64,000 bases of DNA from an uncultured Mycobacterium sp. Its GTDB lineage: Bacteria > Actinomycetota > Actinomycetes > Mycobacteriales > Mycobacteriaceae. Each line of letters begins with the position of its first letter. The first letter of the stretch is position 1. Location: NCBI GenBank assembly GCA_900078375.1, contig FLQS01000001.1, positions 91,319 to 155,318 on the forward strand. The letters run 5' to 3'. Of the stretch, positions 45,106-53,244 are shown piece after piece. The notes under the pieces were generated by a model. That model worked only from the letters and a program-made list of their open reading frames with translations, was not told where the DNA came from and did no database searches. Both the position numbers and the translations under genes were made by a program.

Positions 45106-46719
45106 GTGAGCAGTGAGTCGAACGCCTATGTCGATGTCGTTGTGGTGGGGGCCGGGTTCGCCGGCCTGTATGCGCTGCACAAGTTCCGCGCGCAGGGACT
45201 TTCAACGCGGGTATTCGAGGCTGCATCGGAGGTGGGTGGTACCTGGTACTTCAACCGGTACCCTGGCGCCCGCTGCGATGTCGAAAGTGTGGACTACTGC
45301 TATTCGTTCTCCGAGGAGCTGCAGCAGGAGTGGACCTGGACGGAGAAGTACGCCACCCAGAGTGAGATCTTGGCCTACATCAACTGGGTTGCCGACAAGC
45401 TTGATCTGCGTCGTGACATCACCTTCACCACCCGAGTGACCAGCGCGGTGCTCGACGAGCAGACGTTGCGGTGGACAGTCACGACGGACGGCGGGGACAG
45501 CGTCGAGGCGAGGTTCGTCGTGATGGCCACCGGCCCGTTGTCGGCGGCGATGACTCCCGACTTCAGGGGGCTGGACACGTTCGGCGGCGAGGTGTACCAC
45601 ACCGCGCATTGGCCACACGAGGGTGTCGACTTCACTGGTAAGCGTGTCGCTGTGATCGGTACCGGATCCTCAGGCGTCCAATCCATCCCGATCATCGCCG
45701 AGCAAGCCCGGCAGCTGTACGTGTTCCAGCGCACGCCCAATTACAGCGTGCCGGCAGGCAACCGGCCATTGACGGCCGACGAGGCCGCGGACATCAAGGC
45801 GAACTACGCGGAGAGACGGCGGGTGTCGTGGCGCAGCGGCGGTGGCTCGCCGCACGTTGCGCATCCGAAGCTGACGATGGAGGCGACACCCGAGGAACGG
45901 CGAGCAGCGTTCGAAAAGCGTTGGGAACTCGGCGGCGTGCTGTTCTCCAAGACCTTCACCGACCAGATGGTCTCACTGGAAGCCAACGAAGAGGCCCGCA
46001 AGTTCTACGAGGAGAAGATCCGCTCCGTCGTCGACGATCCGTCGCTTGCTGAGTTACTCATCCCAACCGATCATCCGATCGGCACCAAACGAATTTGCAC
46101 CGATTCCCACTACTTTCAGACGTTCAACCGGTCCAACGTCGAGCTGATAAGCGTGCGGAAGACGCCGATCGAATCGATCGACGAGACGGGAATCGCGACG
46201 TCCGAAGCCCACTTCGACATCGATGCGCTGGTTTTGGCTACCGGCTTCGATGCGATGACCGGCACGCTCGCCAAGATCGACATCGTTGGCCGTGGCGGTC
46301 ACACGTTGGTCGATGATTGGACGGACGGGCCGCGCACCTACCTGGGGTTGGGCACCGACGGGTTTCCCAATCTGTTTCTGGTGTCGGGACCGGGTGCGCC
46401 CGCGGTCTTGGCGAACATGGTGTTGCACGCCGAAGCCCATGTGAATTGGATTGCCGATGCCATCGCTTACCTCGACAACCACGGGTGCGCTGGAATCGAG
46501 CCGGCCGCCGACGCCGTGGACAACTGGATTGCTGAGTGCGCCCAGCGCGCCGAGGCAACGCTGTTCACAAAAGCCAACTCCTGGTATCTGGGCGCGAACG
46601 TGCCAGGCAAGCCACGGCAATTCATGCTGTTCATCGGTGGCTTCGCGGCCTATCTCGATATCTGCAATGAGGTGGCCGCGGCAGGGTACAAGGGATTCGA
46701 GCTGATCAAGGCGCCATAG
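45106..46719 (+). CDS. Type I Baeyer-Villiger monooxygenase, copy 1
   Basis: The 537-residue flavoprotein has VVVVGAGFAGLYALHKF (FAD, about 10-26), the fingerprint FGGEVYHTAHWP (FxGxxxHxxxW, about 161-172) and a second Rossmann motif GTGSSGVQSIP. It closely resembles the gene at 50605-52215. GTG 45106 was chosen because it matches the N-terminus of that copy. These enzymes act on ketones with NADPH and O2; cyclohexanone- and steroid-type ketones are candidates. It is divergent from and separated from the HsaA-like gene by the two DosR-type genes. Confidence 0.88.
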   Translation: MSSESNAYVDVVVVGAGFAGLYALHKFRAQGLSTRVFEAASEVGGTWYFNRYPGARCDVESVDYCYSFSEELQQEWTWTEKYATQSEILAYINWVADKLDLRRDITFTTRVTSAVLDEQTLRWTVTTDGGDSVEARFVVMATGPLSAAMTPDFRGLDTFGGEVYHTAHWPHEGVDFTGKRVAVIGTGSSGVQSIPIIAEQARQLYVFQRTPNYSVPAGNRPLTADEAADIKANYAERRRVSWRSGGGSPHVAHPKLTMEATPEERRAAFEKRWELGGVLFSKTFTDQMVSLEANEEARKFYEEKIRSVVDDPSLAELLIPTDHPIGTKRICTDSHYFQTFNRSNVELISVRKTPIESIDETGIATSEAHFDIDALVLATGFDAMTGTLAKIDIVGRGGHTLVDDWTDGPRTYLGLGTDGFPNLFLVSGPGAPAVLANMVLHAEAHVNWIADAIAYLDNHGCAGIEPAADAVDNWIAECAQRAEATLFTKANSWYLGANVPGKPRQFMLFIGGFAAYLDICNEVAAAGYKGFELIKAP

Positions 46720-46904
46720 TGTCGAGTCTGCTGCCGTGGGTGGAGCCCGTCGATGTGGCCAACGCCGTCGTATTCCTGGCATCTGATCAGCCGCGGTGCG
46801 GGCTCGAGCAACGATACAACGCCGAAGTCGGTCAAGACTCCCTTGGCGGCCTCGATGCCAAGTCGATGGCGTCGGGTCCCGATGGCCCTCGAGAGGCACG
46901 CTGA
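46719..46904 (+). pseudogene. Remnant of a short-chain dehydrogenase C-terminus
   Basis: Reading from GTG 46719 gives PWVEPVDVANAVVFLASDQ, a clear match to the C-terminal segment of mycobacterial SDRs, but the whole frame is only 61 residues. The usual following GVTLPVDAG-type end is lost in an unrelated tail. No Rossmann motif precedes. It overlaps the Baeyer-Villiger stop by one base and is probably the leftover of a gene deleted at the duplication joint. Confidence 0.6.
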
Positions 46905-46920
46905 CGCGATCGGTGCTCGA

Positions 46921-48381
46921 CTACCCGCGGGCGGCGGAGCGGCCGGCCCGGCGGCCGTAGAAGCTGCCGTCCCCCAGCGAGATTCCACTGGCATAACCCC
47001 ATGCGGCCAGACCCGCAGTGCAGCGGCCGGCCGCGTACAGGCCCGGGATCGGTTCGCCGCTCACATGCAATACCTCGGCGGAAAGGCTCGTGCGCAACCC
47101 GCCGAGGCTGAATCCGCCGGTGGCGTGCCGCAGATCGATGGCGCCGATCGGGCTGCCGAGCGGACGCAGCCATCGAGGTTTCTTGTGCAGCAACGGGTCC
47201 TCGCCGCGGGCGGCACCTTCGTTGTAGCGCGCCACCGTATCCTGCAGGCTTCCGGCGGGAAGGCCCATCTCCGCCTCGAGCTCGGCCACCGTCTCGCAGA
47301 CCCACTTCGGCTTTCGCAGAATCAGCTTCGGCGTTTGCGAGGCCAGTGCCTCTTCCTGGCCCTGCTCGTCGATGATCAGGAAGGCTTTGTCGTCCTGATA
47401 GTAGAGCGTGTGCTGGCCCGCACGGCCGGGGTAGGTGTCCTCGGCGACGTAGCGCTGCCCCCGTGCGTTGACCAGGATGCCGCGCACCAGCTGTTGTGGA
47501 TCGACGAAGAAGGCGACCTCGGTGGCGTCCGTGTGAGCCAGATCGGCACCCAGAGCCTGGGCCATCCGGATGCCTTGTCCGTCATGGTGTTCCACCGCGG
47601 AGACGGGCCGGCCCGCGATGCGGGGCGTGAATCGCTCCATCATCGATTCGTTGTAGGCGAAACTGCCGGTGGCCAGCACCACCCCACGCCGAGCCCTGAT
47701 GGCGATGTCGGTGCCGTACTGGCGGGCGGTGATGCCGACCACCCTGCCGCCGGACTCGATGATCAGCGACTGCACGCGCACGTCGTACACCGACCGCACA
47801 CCCAGCTCGCTCGCGGTCTCCACGAGCGGTTTCATCAGCATGAACCCGGCGCTGGCCTGGCCCTGCTTTTTGTTCTGCATCTTCGGCACGTGACCGCGCG
47901 GCGCCGGCTCGGCGATGGTGTTGAACGGGTAGGCATCCTCGCCGCCGCTGTACATCAATCCCTGGTCGCCCAGCGGTTCCCAGCCCGGCTCGGCGAAGAA
48001 CTCGGGTTTGAACGGAACCCCGCAGTCCACCAGCCACTCGAAGTGAGCCACACTGCCGGCGCAATAGTCGGCGATACGCTCCTTGTCGGCGCCCGGACCC
48101 ATCGCCGCGTTGAGGAAAGCCGCCATGTTGTCAGGAGAATCGCTGAAGCCACAGGCTGTTTGCAGCGGTGTGCCACCACCGAGGTAGATGAACCCGCCGG
48201 CCAATGCCGCCGCACCACCCCAGGCGCCTGCCCGCTCGAGCACCAACACATCGGCGCCGGCGCGCGCGGCTTCGACCGCCGCGGTTGCCCCGGCGACCCC
48301 ATAACCCGCGATCACCACATCGGCCTCGTGATCCCAGCTCGTCACCGCGGCGACGGGGACCGGGCGGACGTCGGCGCTCAC
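46921..48381 (-). CDS. FAD-dependent dehydrogenase, fumarate-reductase/KstD superfamily, copy 2
   Basis: This 486-residue flavoprotein has VVIAGYGVAGATAAVEAA, GGAAALAGGFIYLGGG and C-terminal GLYAAGRCTAGLAAWGYASG, as copy 1 does. Like copy 1 it lacks TYPGxG. GTG 48381 was chosen because it sits one base after the HsaC-like stop; the longer upstream frame lies inside that gene. A steroid ring oxidation or reduction is likely, the exact step is not known. Confidence 0.82.
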   Translation of the reverse strand: MSADVRPVPVAAVTSWDHEADVVIAGYGVAGATAAVEAARAGADVLVLERAGAWGGAAALAGGFIYLGGGTPLQTACGFSDSPDNMAAFLNAAMGPGADKERIADYCAGSVAHFEWLVDCGVPFKPEFFAEPGWEPLGDQGLMYSGGEDAYPFNTIAEPAPRGHVPKMQNKKQGQASAGFMLMKPLVETASELGVRSVYDVRVQSLIIESGGRVVGITARQYGTDIAIRARRGVVLATGSFAYNESMMERFTPRIAGRPVSAVEHHDGQGIRMAQALGADLAHTDATEVAFFVDPQQLVRGILVNARGQRYVAEDTYPGRAGQHTLYYQDDKAFLIIDEQGQEEALASQTPKLILRKPKWVCETVAELEAEMGLPAGSLQDTVARYNEGAARGEDPLLHKKPRWLRPLGSPIGAIDLRHATGGFSLGGLRTSLSAEVLHVSGEPIPGLYAAGRCTAGLAAWGYASGISLGDGSFYGRRAGRSAARG

Positions 48382-48382
48382 G

Positions 48383-49291
48383 TCAGGGCCGCATGGCGGC
48401 GGGCAGGTCGCCGACCCACTTGTGGCCCCAGTAGCTGTCTGCGGTGATTTCCTCAGCCGTGTAATGGTTTTCGTCGACTCGCAGACCGCCGGTGCCGAAC
48501 TCGATGTCCCAGTCGCCGGGCGCGCGGACATAGAACGACACCATCTTGTCGTTGGTGTGGCGGCCCAGCGTGGACGACAGCTGGAAGTCCTCCGCCGCGA
48601 TGCGGTCCAGCGCCGCCCCGACCGTGTCGAGCTCGTCGACCTCCACCATCATGTGAATCAAGCCCGGGTCGCGCTGGTGCATGGCCGGGGCGATCGCCAG
48701 GCTGTGGTGGCGTTCGTTGATGCCGAGAAAGCGGATGCGAATCGGCCCGAACTCCTTGGGCAGCGGGACCCGGAACGCTCCCCGGGACACGAAACCCAGC
48801 ACCCCGGTGTAGAAATCGAACAGTCCGGGCGCGTCGAGCGCAGGCAGTACCACATGGCCGAGCCCCTGGTCGCCGGTGACGAACCGGGCGCCGAACGGGG
48901 TGATGACGGGGCTGTGGTCCAGCACTGCCCCGTGGAACACCTCCAGATGCGTGCCGGCCGGGTCGTCGAACGCCACGACCTCCTCGCCCCTGCGGTCGTC
49001 GGCTTCGGACTGCGACAGCTGTTTGTACGGCACCCCGGCGCCGTCGAGCACTTCTTTGACCTGTTCCAGCGCGGCGTGATCGCGGACTTCCCAGCCGACG
49101 GTGGCGATCCGGTCACCGTCGCCGGGTACCACGATGATGCGGGCTGCACGCTCGTCCATCCGCAGGTACAGCGCCGAGGGATCCGGTCCCTTGCCTTCGG
49201 CGAATCCCAATACGCCGAACGCGAATTGGCGCCAGCGGTCGATGTCCGCGGTGTGGATGGTGACGTAGCCGAGGCTCTTCAGGAGACTCAC
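48383..49291 (-). CDS. hsaC: HsaC-like extradiol ring-cleavage dioxygenase, copy 2
   Basis: The 302-residue enzyme has the ligand motifs GLGHVVLP, HHSLAI and WDIEFG at the expected positions, and ends YWGHKWVGDLPAAMRP like copy 1. GTG 49291 starts SLLKSLGYVTIHTADI. The gene lies 13 bases after the HsaA-like stop and one base before the FAD gene. It should cleave a catechol made by HsaA in steroid A/B-ring breakdown. Confidence 0.86.
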   Translation of the reverse strand: MSLLKSLGYVTIHTADIDRWRQFAFGVLGFAEGKGPDPSALYLRMDERAARIIVVPGDGDRIATVGWEVRDHAALEQVKEVLDGAGVPYKQLSQSEADDRRGEEVVAFDDPAGTHLEVFHGAVLDHSPVITPFGARFVTGDQGLGHVVLPALDAPGLFDFYTGVLGFVSRGAFRVPLPKEFGPIRIRFLGINERHHSLAIAPAMHQRDPGLIHMMVEVDELDTVGAALDRIAAEDFQLSSTLGRHTNDKMVSFYVRAPGDWDIEFGTGGLRVDENHYTAEEITADSYWGHKWVGDLPAAMRP

Positions 49292-49304
49292 CGGTTCACC
49301 CCTG

Positions 49305-50489
49305 TCAGATCATCGCCCGCAGCGGGCCTTGTGGTTCGACGCCGAAGGAGCTCAGCGCCGCGGCGTGGTAGGTGGTGCCCGGCACGTGGATGGCGTGCGC
49401 CATACCGGTGTGGGCATCGCGCCAGTAACGCTGCAGCGGCTTGTCCATCCGCATGGCATTGCCACCCGAGCGGGCGAAGATCTCGTCCACCGCGCTGACC
49501 GCGCGCCACACCGCGCGCACCTGGGTGCGCCGCCCGGCCGCGCGGTCCTCGAAGGACACCTCCTTGCCCGCGTCGACCATGTCGTAGATCCGGTCAGCGT
49601 TGGCCAAAAGCTCCTGGCGGGCGGCGTTGATGTCGGCGCCGGCCTCACCGATCGCGTACATCACGTACGGGTCGTCCTTGATGGCGGTGCCTGCCGCGCT
49701 GACCCGCTCCCGCTGGTAGTCCAGGTGCGCGGCCAATGCGCCTTCGCAGATACCGATGGTCGCCGAGGAGATGCCCAGCGGGAACATCGTCGACCACGGC
49801 ATCAGGTAGAGGGTGTCGGTCATTCCGGCCTCACGTTGGGCCGTTCCGTCCATCACCTTGAACGCGTCCATCACGCGGTAGTCGGGTACGAAGGCGTCCT
49901 TGACGATGACGTCCTTGGAGCCGGTGCCGCGCAATCCGACCACGTCCCAGGAATCCTCGACGATGGTGTAGTCCTTGCGCGGCAGGATCATGTGCAGCAT
50001 CTGCGGCGGCATCTGGATCTTCCCGTCGGCGTCGCTCTTGATGGCGCCGAGGAAGATCCAGTCGCAGTGGTCGGTACCGGAGCTGAACTGCCACCGGCCG
50101 TTGAAGAGGTAGCCTCCGTCGACCGGCTTGGCGATCCCCTGCGGGGCGTAGGGGGAGGCCACCCAGGTATCGACGTCGTCGGCCCAGATCTCCTCGGCCA
50201 CCCGCGGGTCGGCGTACGCCAGCTGGTAGGGGTGCACGCCGACGACGCCGTTGATCCAACCGGCGGCGGGGTCTAGTGCGGCCAGTGACATCACGGTCTC
50301 GGCGAACTCGCGCGGATGCACCTCCAGGCCGCCGAACTTCGCCGGCTGAAGCAGCCGGATGTGGCCGCATTCCTTCATCGTCTTGACGGTCTGGTCGGTG
50401 AGCTTGCCGATCTTCTCGGCCTCAACGGCATGCTCGCGCAGCTGGTCAGCCAACTGCAATGTCTTGTCGAGCACCGAAGCGGTCATCAT
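49305..50489 (-). CDS. hsaA: HsaA-like flavin-dependent monooxygenase, copy 2
   Basis: This 394-residue protein, exactly the length I recall for Rv3570c HsaA, has EAEKIGKLTDQTVKTMKECG, AGWINGVVGVHPYQLAYADP, FNGRWQFSSGTDHCDW and the C-terminal PGTTYHAAALSSFGVEP. ATG 50489 starts MMTASVLDK; the next ATG is one codon later. It diverges from the Baeyer-Villiger gene with a perfect palindrome between. An HsaB-like reductase is not seen nearby. Confidence 0.88.
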   Translation of the reverse strand: MMTASVLDKTLQLADQLREHAVEAEKIGKLTDQTVKTMKECGHIRLLQPAKFGGLEVHPREFAETVMSLAALDPAAGWINGVVGVHPYQLAYADPRVAEEIWADDVDTWVASPYAPQGIAKPVDGGYLFNGRWQFSSGTDHCDWIFLGAIKSDADGKIQMPPQMLHMILPRKDYTIVEDSWDVVGLRGTGSKDVIVKDAFVPDYRVMDAFKVMDGTAQREAGMTDTLYLMPWSTMFPLGISSATIGICEGALAAHLDYQRERVSAAGTAIKDDPYVMYAIGEAGADINAARQELLANADRIYDMVDAGKEVSFEDRAAGRRTQVRAVWRAVSAVDEIFARSGGNAMRMDKPLQRYWRDAHTGMAHAIHVPGTTYHAAALSSFGVEPQGPLRAMI

Positions 50490-50545
50490 TCATCCTTGTC
50501 CAGGTCTGGGCTGTTGGTTCATCCTGACCCCGCGAGACGGTCAGT

Positions 50546-50563
50546 ATCGGGCAATGTCCCGAT
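50546..50563. promoter_or_regulatory. Palindromic operator candidate at a divergent promoter
   Basis: ATCGGGCAATGTCCCGAT has perfect ATCGGG/CCCGAT arms separated by six bases (with a matching AT in the centre). It is between hsaA copy 2 and the Baeyer-Villiger gene, 41 bases from the latter's ATG, so it could control both. A degraded version appears before the copy 1 Baeyer-Villiger gene. Confidence 0.5.
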
Positions 50564-50604
50564 GAGCGGGGCAACTTAGCCGGTGTCGACTTACGCTGCT
50601 GGGC

Positions 50605-52215
50605 ATGAGCGCAGGCGAGGATGCACTCGACGTGGTGGTGGTCGGCGCCGGATTCGCCGGGCTCTACGCACTGCACAAATTCCGCCAGCAGGGCCTTTCG
50701 GTCAGGGTCTTCGAGGCCGCGCCCGATGTGGGCGGCACCTGGTATTTCAACCGATACCCCGGGGCGCGGTGTGACGTCGAGAGTGTGGACTACAGCTACT
50801 CGTTCTCCGAGGAGCTGCAGCAGGAATGGACGTGGACCGAGAAGTACGCCGCCCAACCGGAGATCCTCGCCTACCTCAACTGGGTCGCTGACAAGCTCGA
50901 CCTGCGTCGTGACATCACGTTCGGCGTCCGGGTGAGCTCTGCCGCGCTCGACGAGACCACCCTGCGCTGGTCGGTGACGACCGAGGACGGGCAGACCGTC
51001 ACGACCAGGTTCGTCGTGATGGCCACGGGGGCGTTGTCAGCGGCCATCACGCCGGCGTTCGACGGTCTCGAGAACTTCGGCGGCGAGGTCTACCACACCG
51101 CGCACTGGCCGCACGAGGGTGCCGATTTCGTCGGCAAGCGGGTCGCGGTGATCGGCACGGGTTCCTCAGGCATTCAATCGATTCCGATTTTCGCCGAACA
51201 GGCCGAACACCTGTACGTCTTCCAGCGCACCCCCAACTACAGCATCCCGGCGGGCAACACCGCGCTGACACCCGAGCAGGTGGCCGAGGTCAAAGCCACC
51301 TACCCCGAGCGTCGGCGGGTCTCCTTCCGTAGTGGCGGTGGCTCGCCCTACGTCGGCACGACCAAACTGACTTTTGCGGTGTCGCCCGAAGAACGGCGCG
51401 CGGCCTTCGAGAACCGTTGGCAGCTGGGGGGCGTGCTGTACTCCAAGACTTTCCCCGACCAGCTGACCAATCAGGACGCCAACGACGAGGCGCGCAGGTT
51501 CTGGGTGGAGAAGATCCGCGCGGTCATCGACGACCCCCAGGTCGCCGAACTGTTGATCCCTGACGATCACCCGATCGGGTCGAAGCGAATCTGCACCGAC
51601 TCCAACTACTTTCAGACGTTCAACCGGCCCAACGTGACGTTGATCAGCGTCCGCCTTACCCCGATCGAGTCGATCGACGAGACCGGCATCAACACCTCCG
51701 ATGCCCACATCGACCTCGACGCCATCGTGTTCGCCACCGGATTCGACGCGCTGACCGGCTCATTGGGCAAGATCGACATCGTCGGGCGCGGGGGAGAGCG
51801 GCTGCGCGACGACTGGGCCGACGGCCCGCGCAGTTATCTCGGCCTGGGCGACGACGGCTTCCCGAACCTGTTCGTCATCACCGGCCCTGGTGCGCCCGCG
51901 GTACTGGCCAACATGGTGCTGCACGCCGAGTCGCATGTGGACTGGATCGCCGACGCCATCGGCTATGTCGACCGGCACGGCTACGCCGGCATCGAGGCGA
52001 CACCGGAGGCCGTCGAGAACTGGCTCGCCGAACTCGATCAGCGCGCCGCGACCACTCTGTTCCCGCGAGCCAACTCCTGGTACCTGGGAGCCAACGTGCC
52101 CGGCAAGCCAAGGGTTTTCATGCTTTTCATCGGCGGCTTCGGTGTCTACAACGACATCTGTGCAGAAGTCGCCGCCGCTGGATACAAAGGCTTCGAACTG
52201 ATCAAGGCGCCTTGA
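50605..52215 (+). CDS. Type I Baeyer-Villiger monooxygenase, copy 2
   Basis: The 536-residue enzyme has VVVVGAGFAGLYALHKF (about 9-25), the fingerprint FGGEVYHTAHWP, a second GTGSSGIQSIP and VFQRTPNYSIP. It shares most of its length with the gene at 45106-46719. ATG 50605 is the first start. It converts a ketone to an ester or lactone; in the context of HsaA, HsaC and esterases, steroid C17 or C20 ketones or a ring ketone are possible. It is convergent with the HsaD-like gene, 5 bases apart. Confidence 0.89.
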   Translation: MSAGEDALDVVVVGAGFAGLYALHKFRQQGLSVRVFEAAPDVGGTWYFNRYPGARCDVESVDYSYSFSEELQQEWTWTEKYAAQPEILAYLNWVADKLDLRRDITFGVRVSSAALDETTLRWSVTTEDGQTVTTRFVVMATGALSAAITPAFDGLENFGGEVYHTAHWPHEGADFVGKRVAVIGTGSSGIQSIPIFAEQAEHLYVFQRTPNYSIPAGNTALTPEQVAEVKATYPERRRVSFRSGGGSPYVGTTKLTFAVSPEERRAAFENRWQLGGVLYSKTFPDQLTNQDANDEARRFWVEKIRAVIDDPQVAELLIPDDHPIGSKRICTDSNYFQTFNRPNVTLISVRLTPIESIDETGINTSDAHIDLDAIVFATGFDALTGSLGKIDIVGRGGERLRDDWADGPRSYLGLGDDGFPNLFVITGPGAPAVLANMVLHAESHVDWIADAIGYVDRHGYAGIEATPEAVENWLAELDQRAATTLFPRANSWYLGANVPGKPRVFMLFIGGFGVYNDICAEVAAAGYKGFELIKAP

Positions 52216-52220
52216 GGCGG

Positions 52221-53075
52221 CTAAGCCCGCTGCAGGAAGCCCATCACCGTGCTCTCGAAGGCCTGCTTGGCCTCGATCATCACCCAGTGCCCGCAATTGG
52301 GGAACACATGCAGCTCGGCATTCTCGATGGTGCGCATCGGGATCAGCGCCATATCCAGCGGACTGACGCGGTCGTCGCGGCCCCACGTCAGCAGGGTCGG
52401 CGCCTTCACCTTGTGCATGGTGGCCCAGGGCAGCGGGAAATCGGCGTTGCGCATCATCTTCGTCATCGCCGCGAATGCGGCCTTGCCGTACATGCGGCGT
52501 GCACTGGCCAGGGTCTCGGGGTCGGTGGCCAGCGCCAAGCGCTCCTCGATGAGCTGTTCGGTCACCAGGGCGGGGTCGTAGACCATCGAGTTGAGCCAGT
52601 CGATGAGTCGCTGCCGGGTGGGGTCTTCGGTGAACTCCTGCAGCAGCCGGATGCCCTCACTGGGGCCTGAGCTGAAGATGTTGGTGCCGATACCGCCGAT
52701 GGTCACCAGCTTGCCGATCCGGTCGGAAAAGTTGATCGCGAAGTTGATGCCGACACCGCCACCCATCGAGTTGCCGATCACGTCGACGCGGTCCAGCTCA
52801 AGGGCATCGACGAAGGCCGGCACCGCCGCCTGCGCGTCCAGCATCGGGTGCCCGCCGAAATCGTCGCTGACCCCGAAACCGGGAAACTCCAGCACCAGGC
52901 ACCGGTAGTGCTCGGCGAAGAATGCCAGGTTGCCACGGAAGTTGCGCCAGCCGGTGACCCCGGGGCCGGAGCCGTGCAACAGCAGCAGAACAGGGCCTTC
53001 GCCGGCCTCGTGGTAACGCAGAACGCCCTTCTCGGTGGAGATCTCGCGCCGCGTGCCCTCGTAAGTCGTATCCAC
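52221..53075 (-). CDS. hsaD: HsaD-like meta-cleavage product hydrolase
   Basis: This 284-residue alpha/beta hydrolase has HGSGPGVTGWRNF (about 34-46), the nucleophile Ser103 in GNSMGGG, Asp235 in WGRDDRVSP and His263 in CGHWVMIE. That triad and the HGSGPG motif are typical of C-C bond hydrolases such as HsaD, which splits the extradiol product (4,9-DSHA). GTG 53075 is the start. It is the only such hydrolase in the window and would serve both HsaC copies. It diverges from the cyclase. Confidence 0.88.
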   Translation of the reverse strand: MDTTYEGTRREISTEKGVLRYHEAGEGPVLLLLHGSGPGVTGWRNFRGNLAFFAEHYRCLVLEFPGFGVSDDFGGHPMLDAQAAVPAFVDALELDRVDVIGNSMGGGVGINFAINFSDRIGKLVTIGGIGTNIFSSGPSEGIRLLQEFTEDPTRQRLIDWLNSMVYDPALVTEQLIEERLALATDPETLASARRMYGKAAFAAMTKMMRNADFPLPWATMHKVKAPTLLTWGRDDRVSPLDMALIPMRTIENAELHVFPNCGHWVMIEAKQAFESTVMGFLQRA

Positions 53076-53244
53076 GGGTGCTATCCGAACATCGCCGCCG
53101 CCGGGATGGCAACCAGGCGTACCGGTGGGCGGGCCGCGACATCACCACATTCACCACTGACCACAGCAGCCTCATTGGTCACATCGTGCGGTAATCTGCT
53201 CGGTGACCCGTGCCTTTCGGGTCGTGGCGGGCGAAGGGATGCCT

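Larger units (their letters stand above)
39622..46719. repeat. Copy 1 of a duplicated steroid-ring gene unit
   Basis: The order FAD dehydrogenase, extradiol dioxygenase, HsaA-like monooxygenase (all minus), then Baeyer-Villiger monooxygenase (plus) is repeated at 46921-52215 with clearly similar proteins. In this copy the last gene is separated from the rest by two genes of DosR type at 43402-44965. The duplication is seen at the protein level; the bounds are those of the outer genes. Confidence 0.8.
46921..52215. repeat. Copy 2 of a duplicated steroid-ring gene unit
   Basis: This is the compact form of the unit also found at 39622-46719: FAD dehydrogenase, HsaC-like and HsaA-like genes on minus, and a Baeyer-Villiger gene on plus, 115 bases apart at the divergent point. 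The proteins keep long identical runs with copy 1, for example GRRTQVRAVWRAV in HsaA and FELIKAP at the end of the Baeyer-Villiger enzymes. Confidence 0.8.

Noticed and set aside
52208..52219. CGCCT/AGGCG mini-hairpin at the Baeyer-Villiger stop
   Set aside because: Stem of five with a 2-base loop cannot form well.
39622..53075. KstR-type operators in the steroid region
   Set aside because: Scanning the intergenic parts for AAC-N2-GTT symmetry gave no convincing site; other regulators are more likely.
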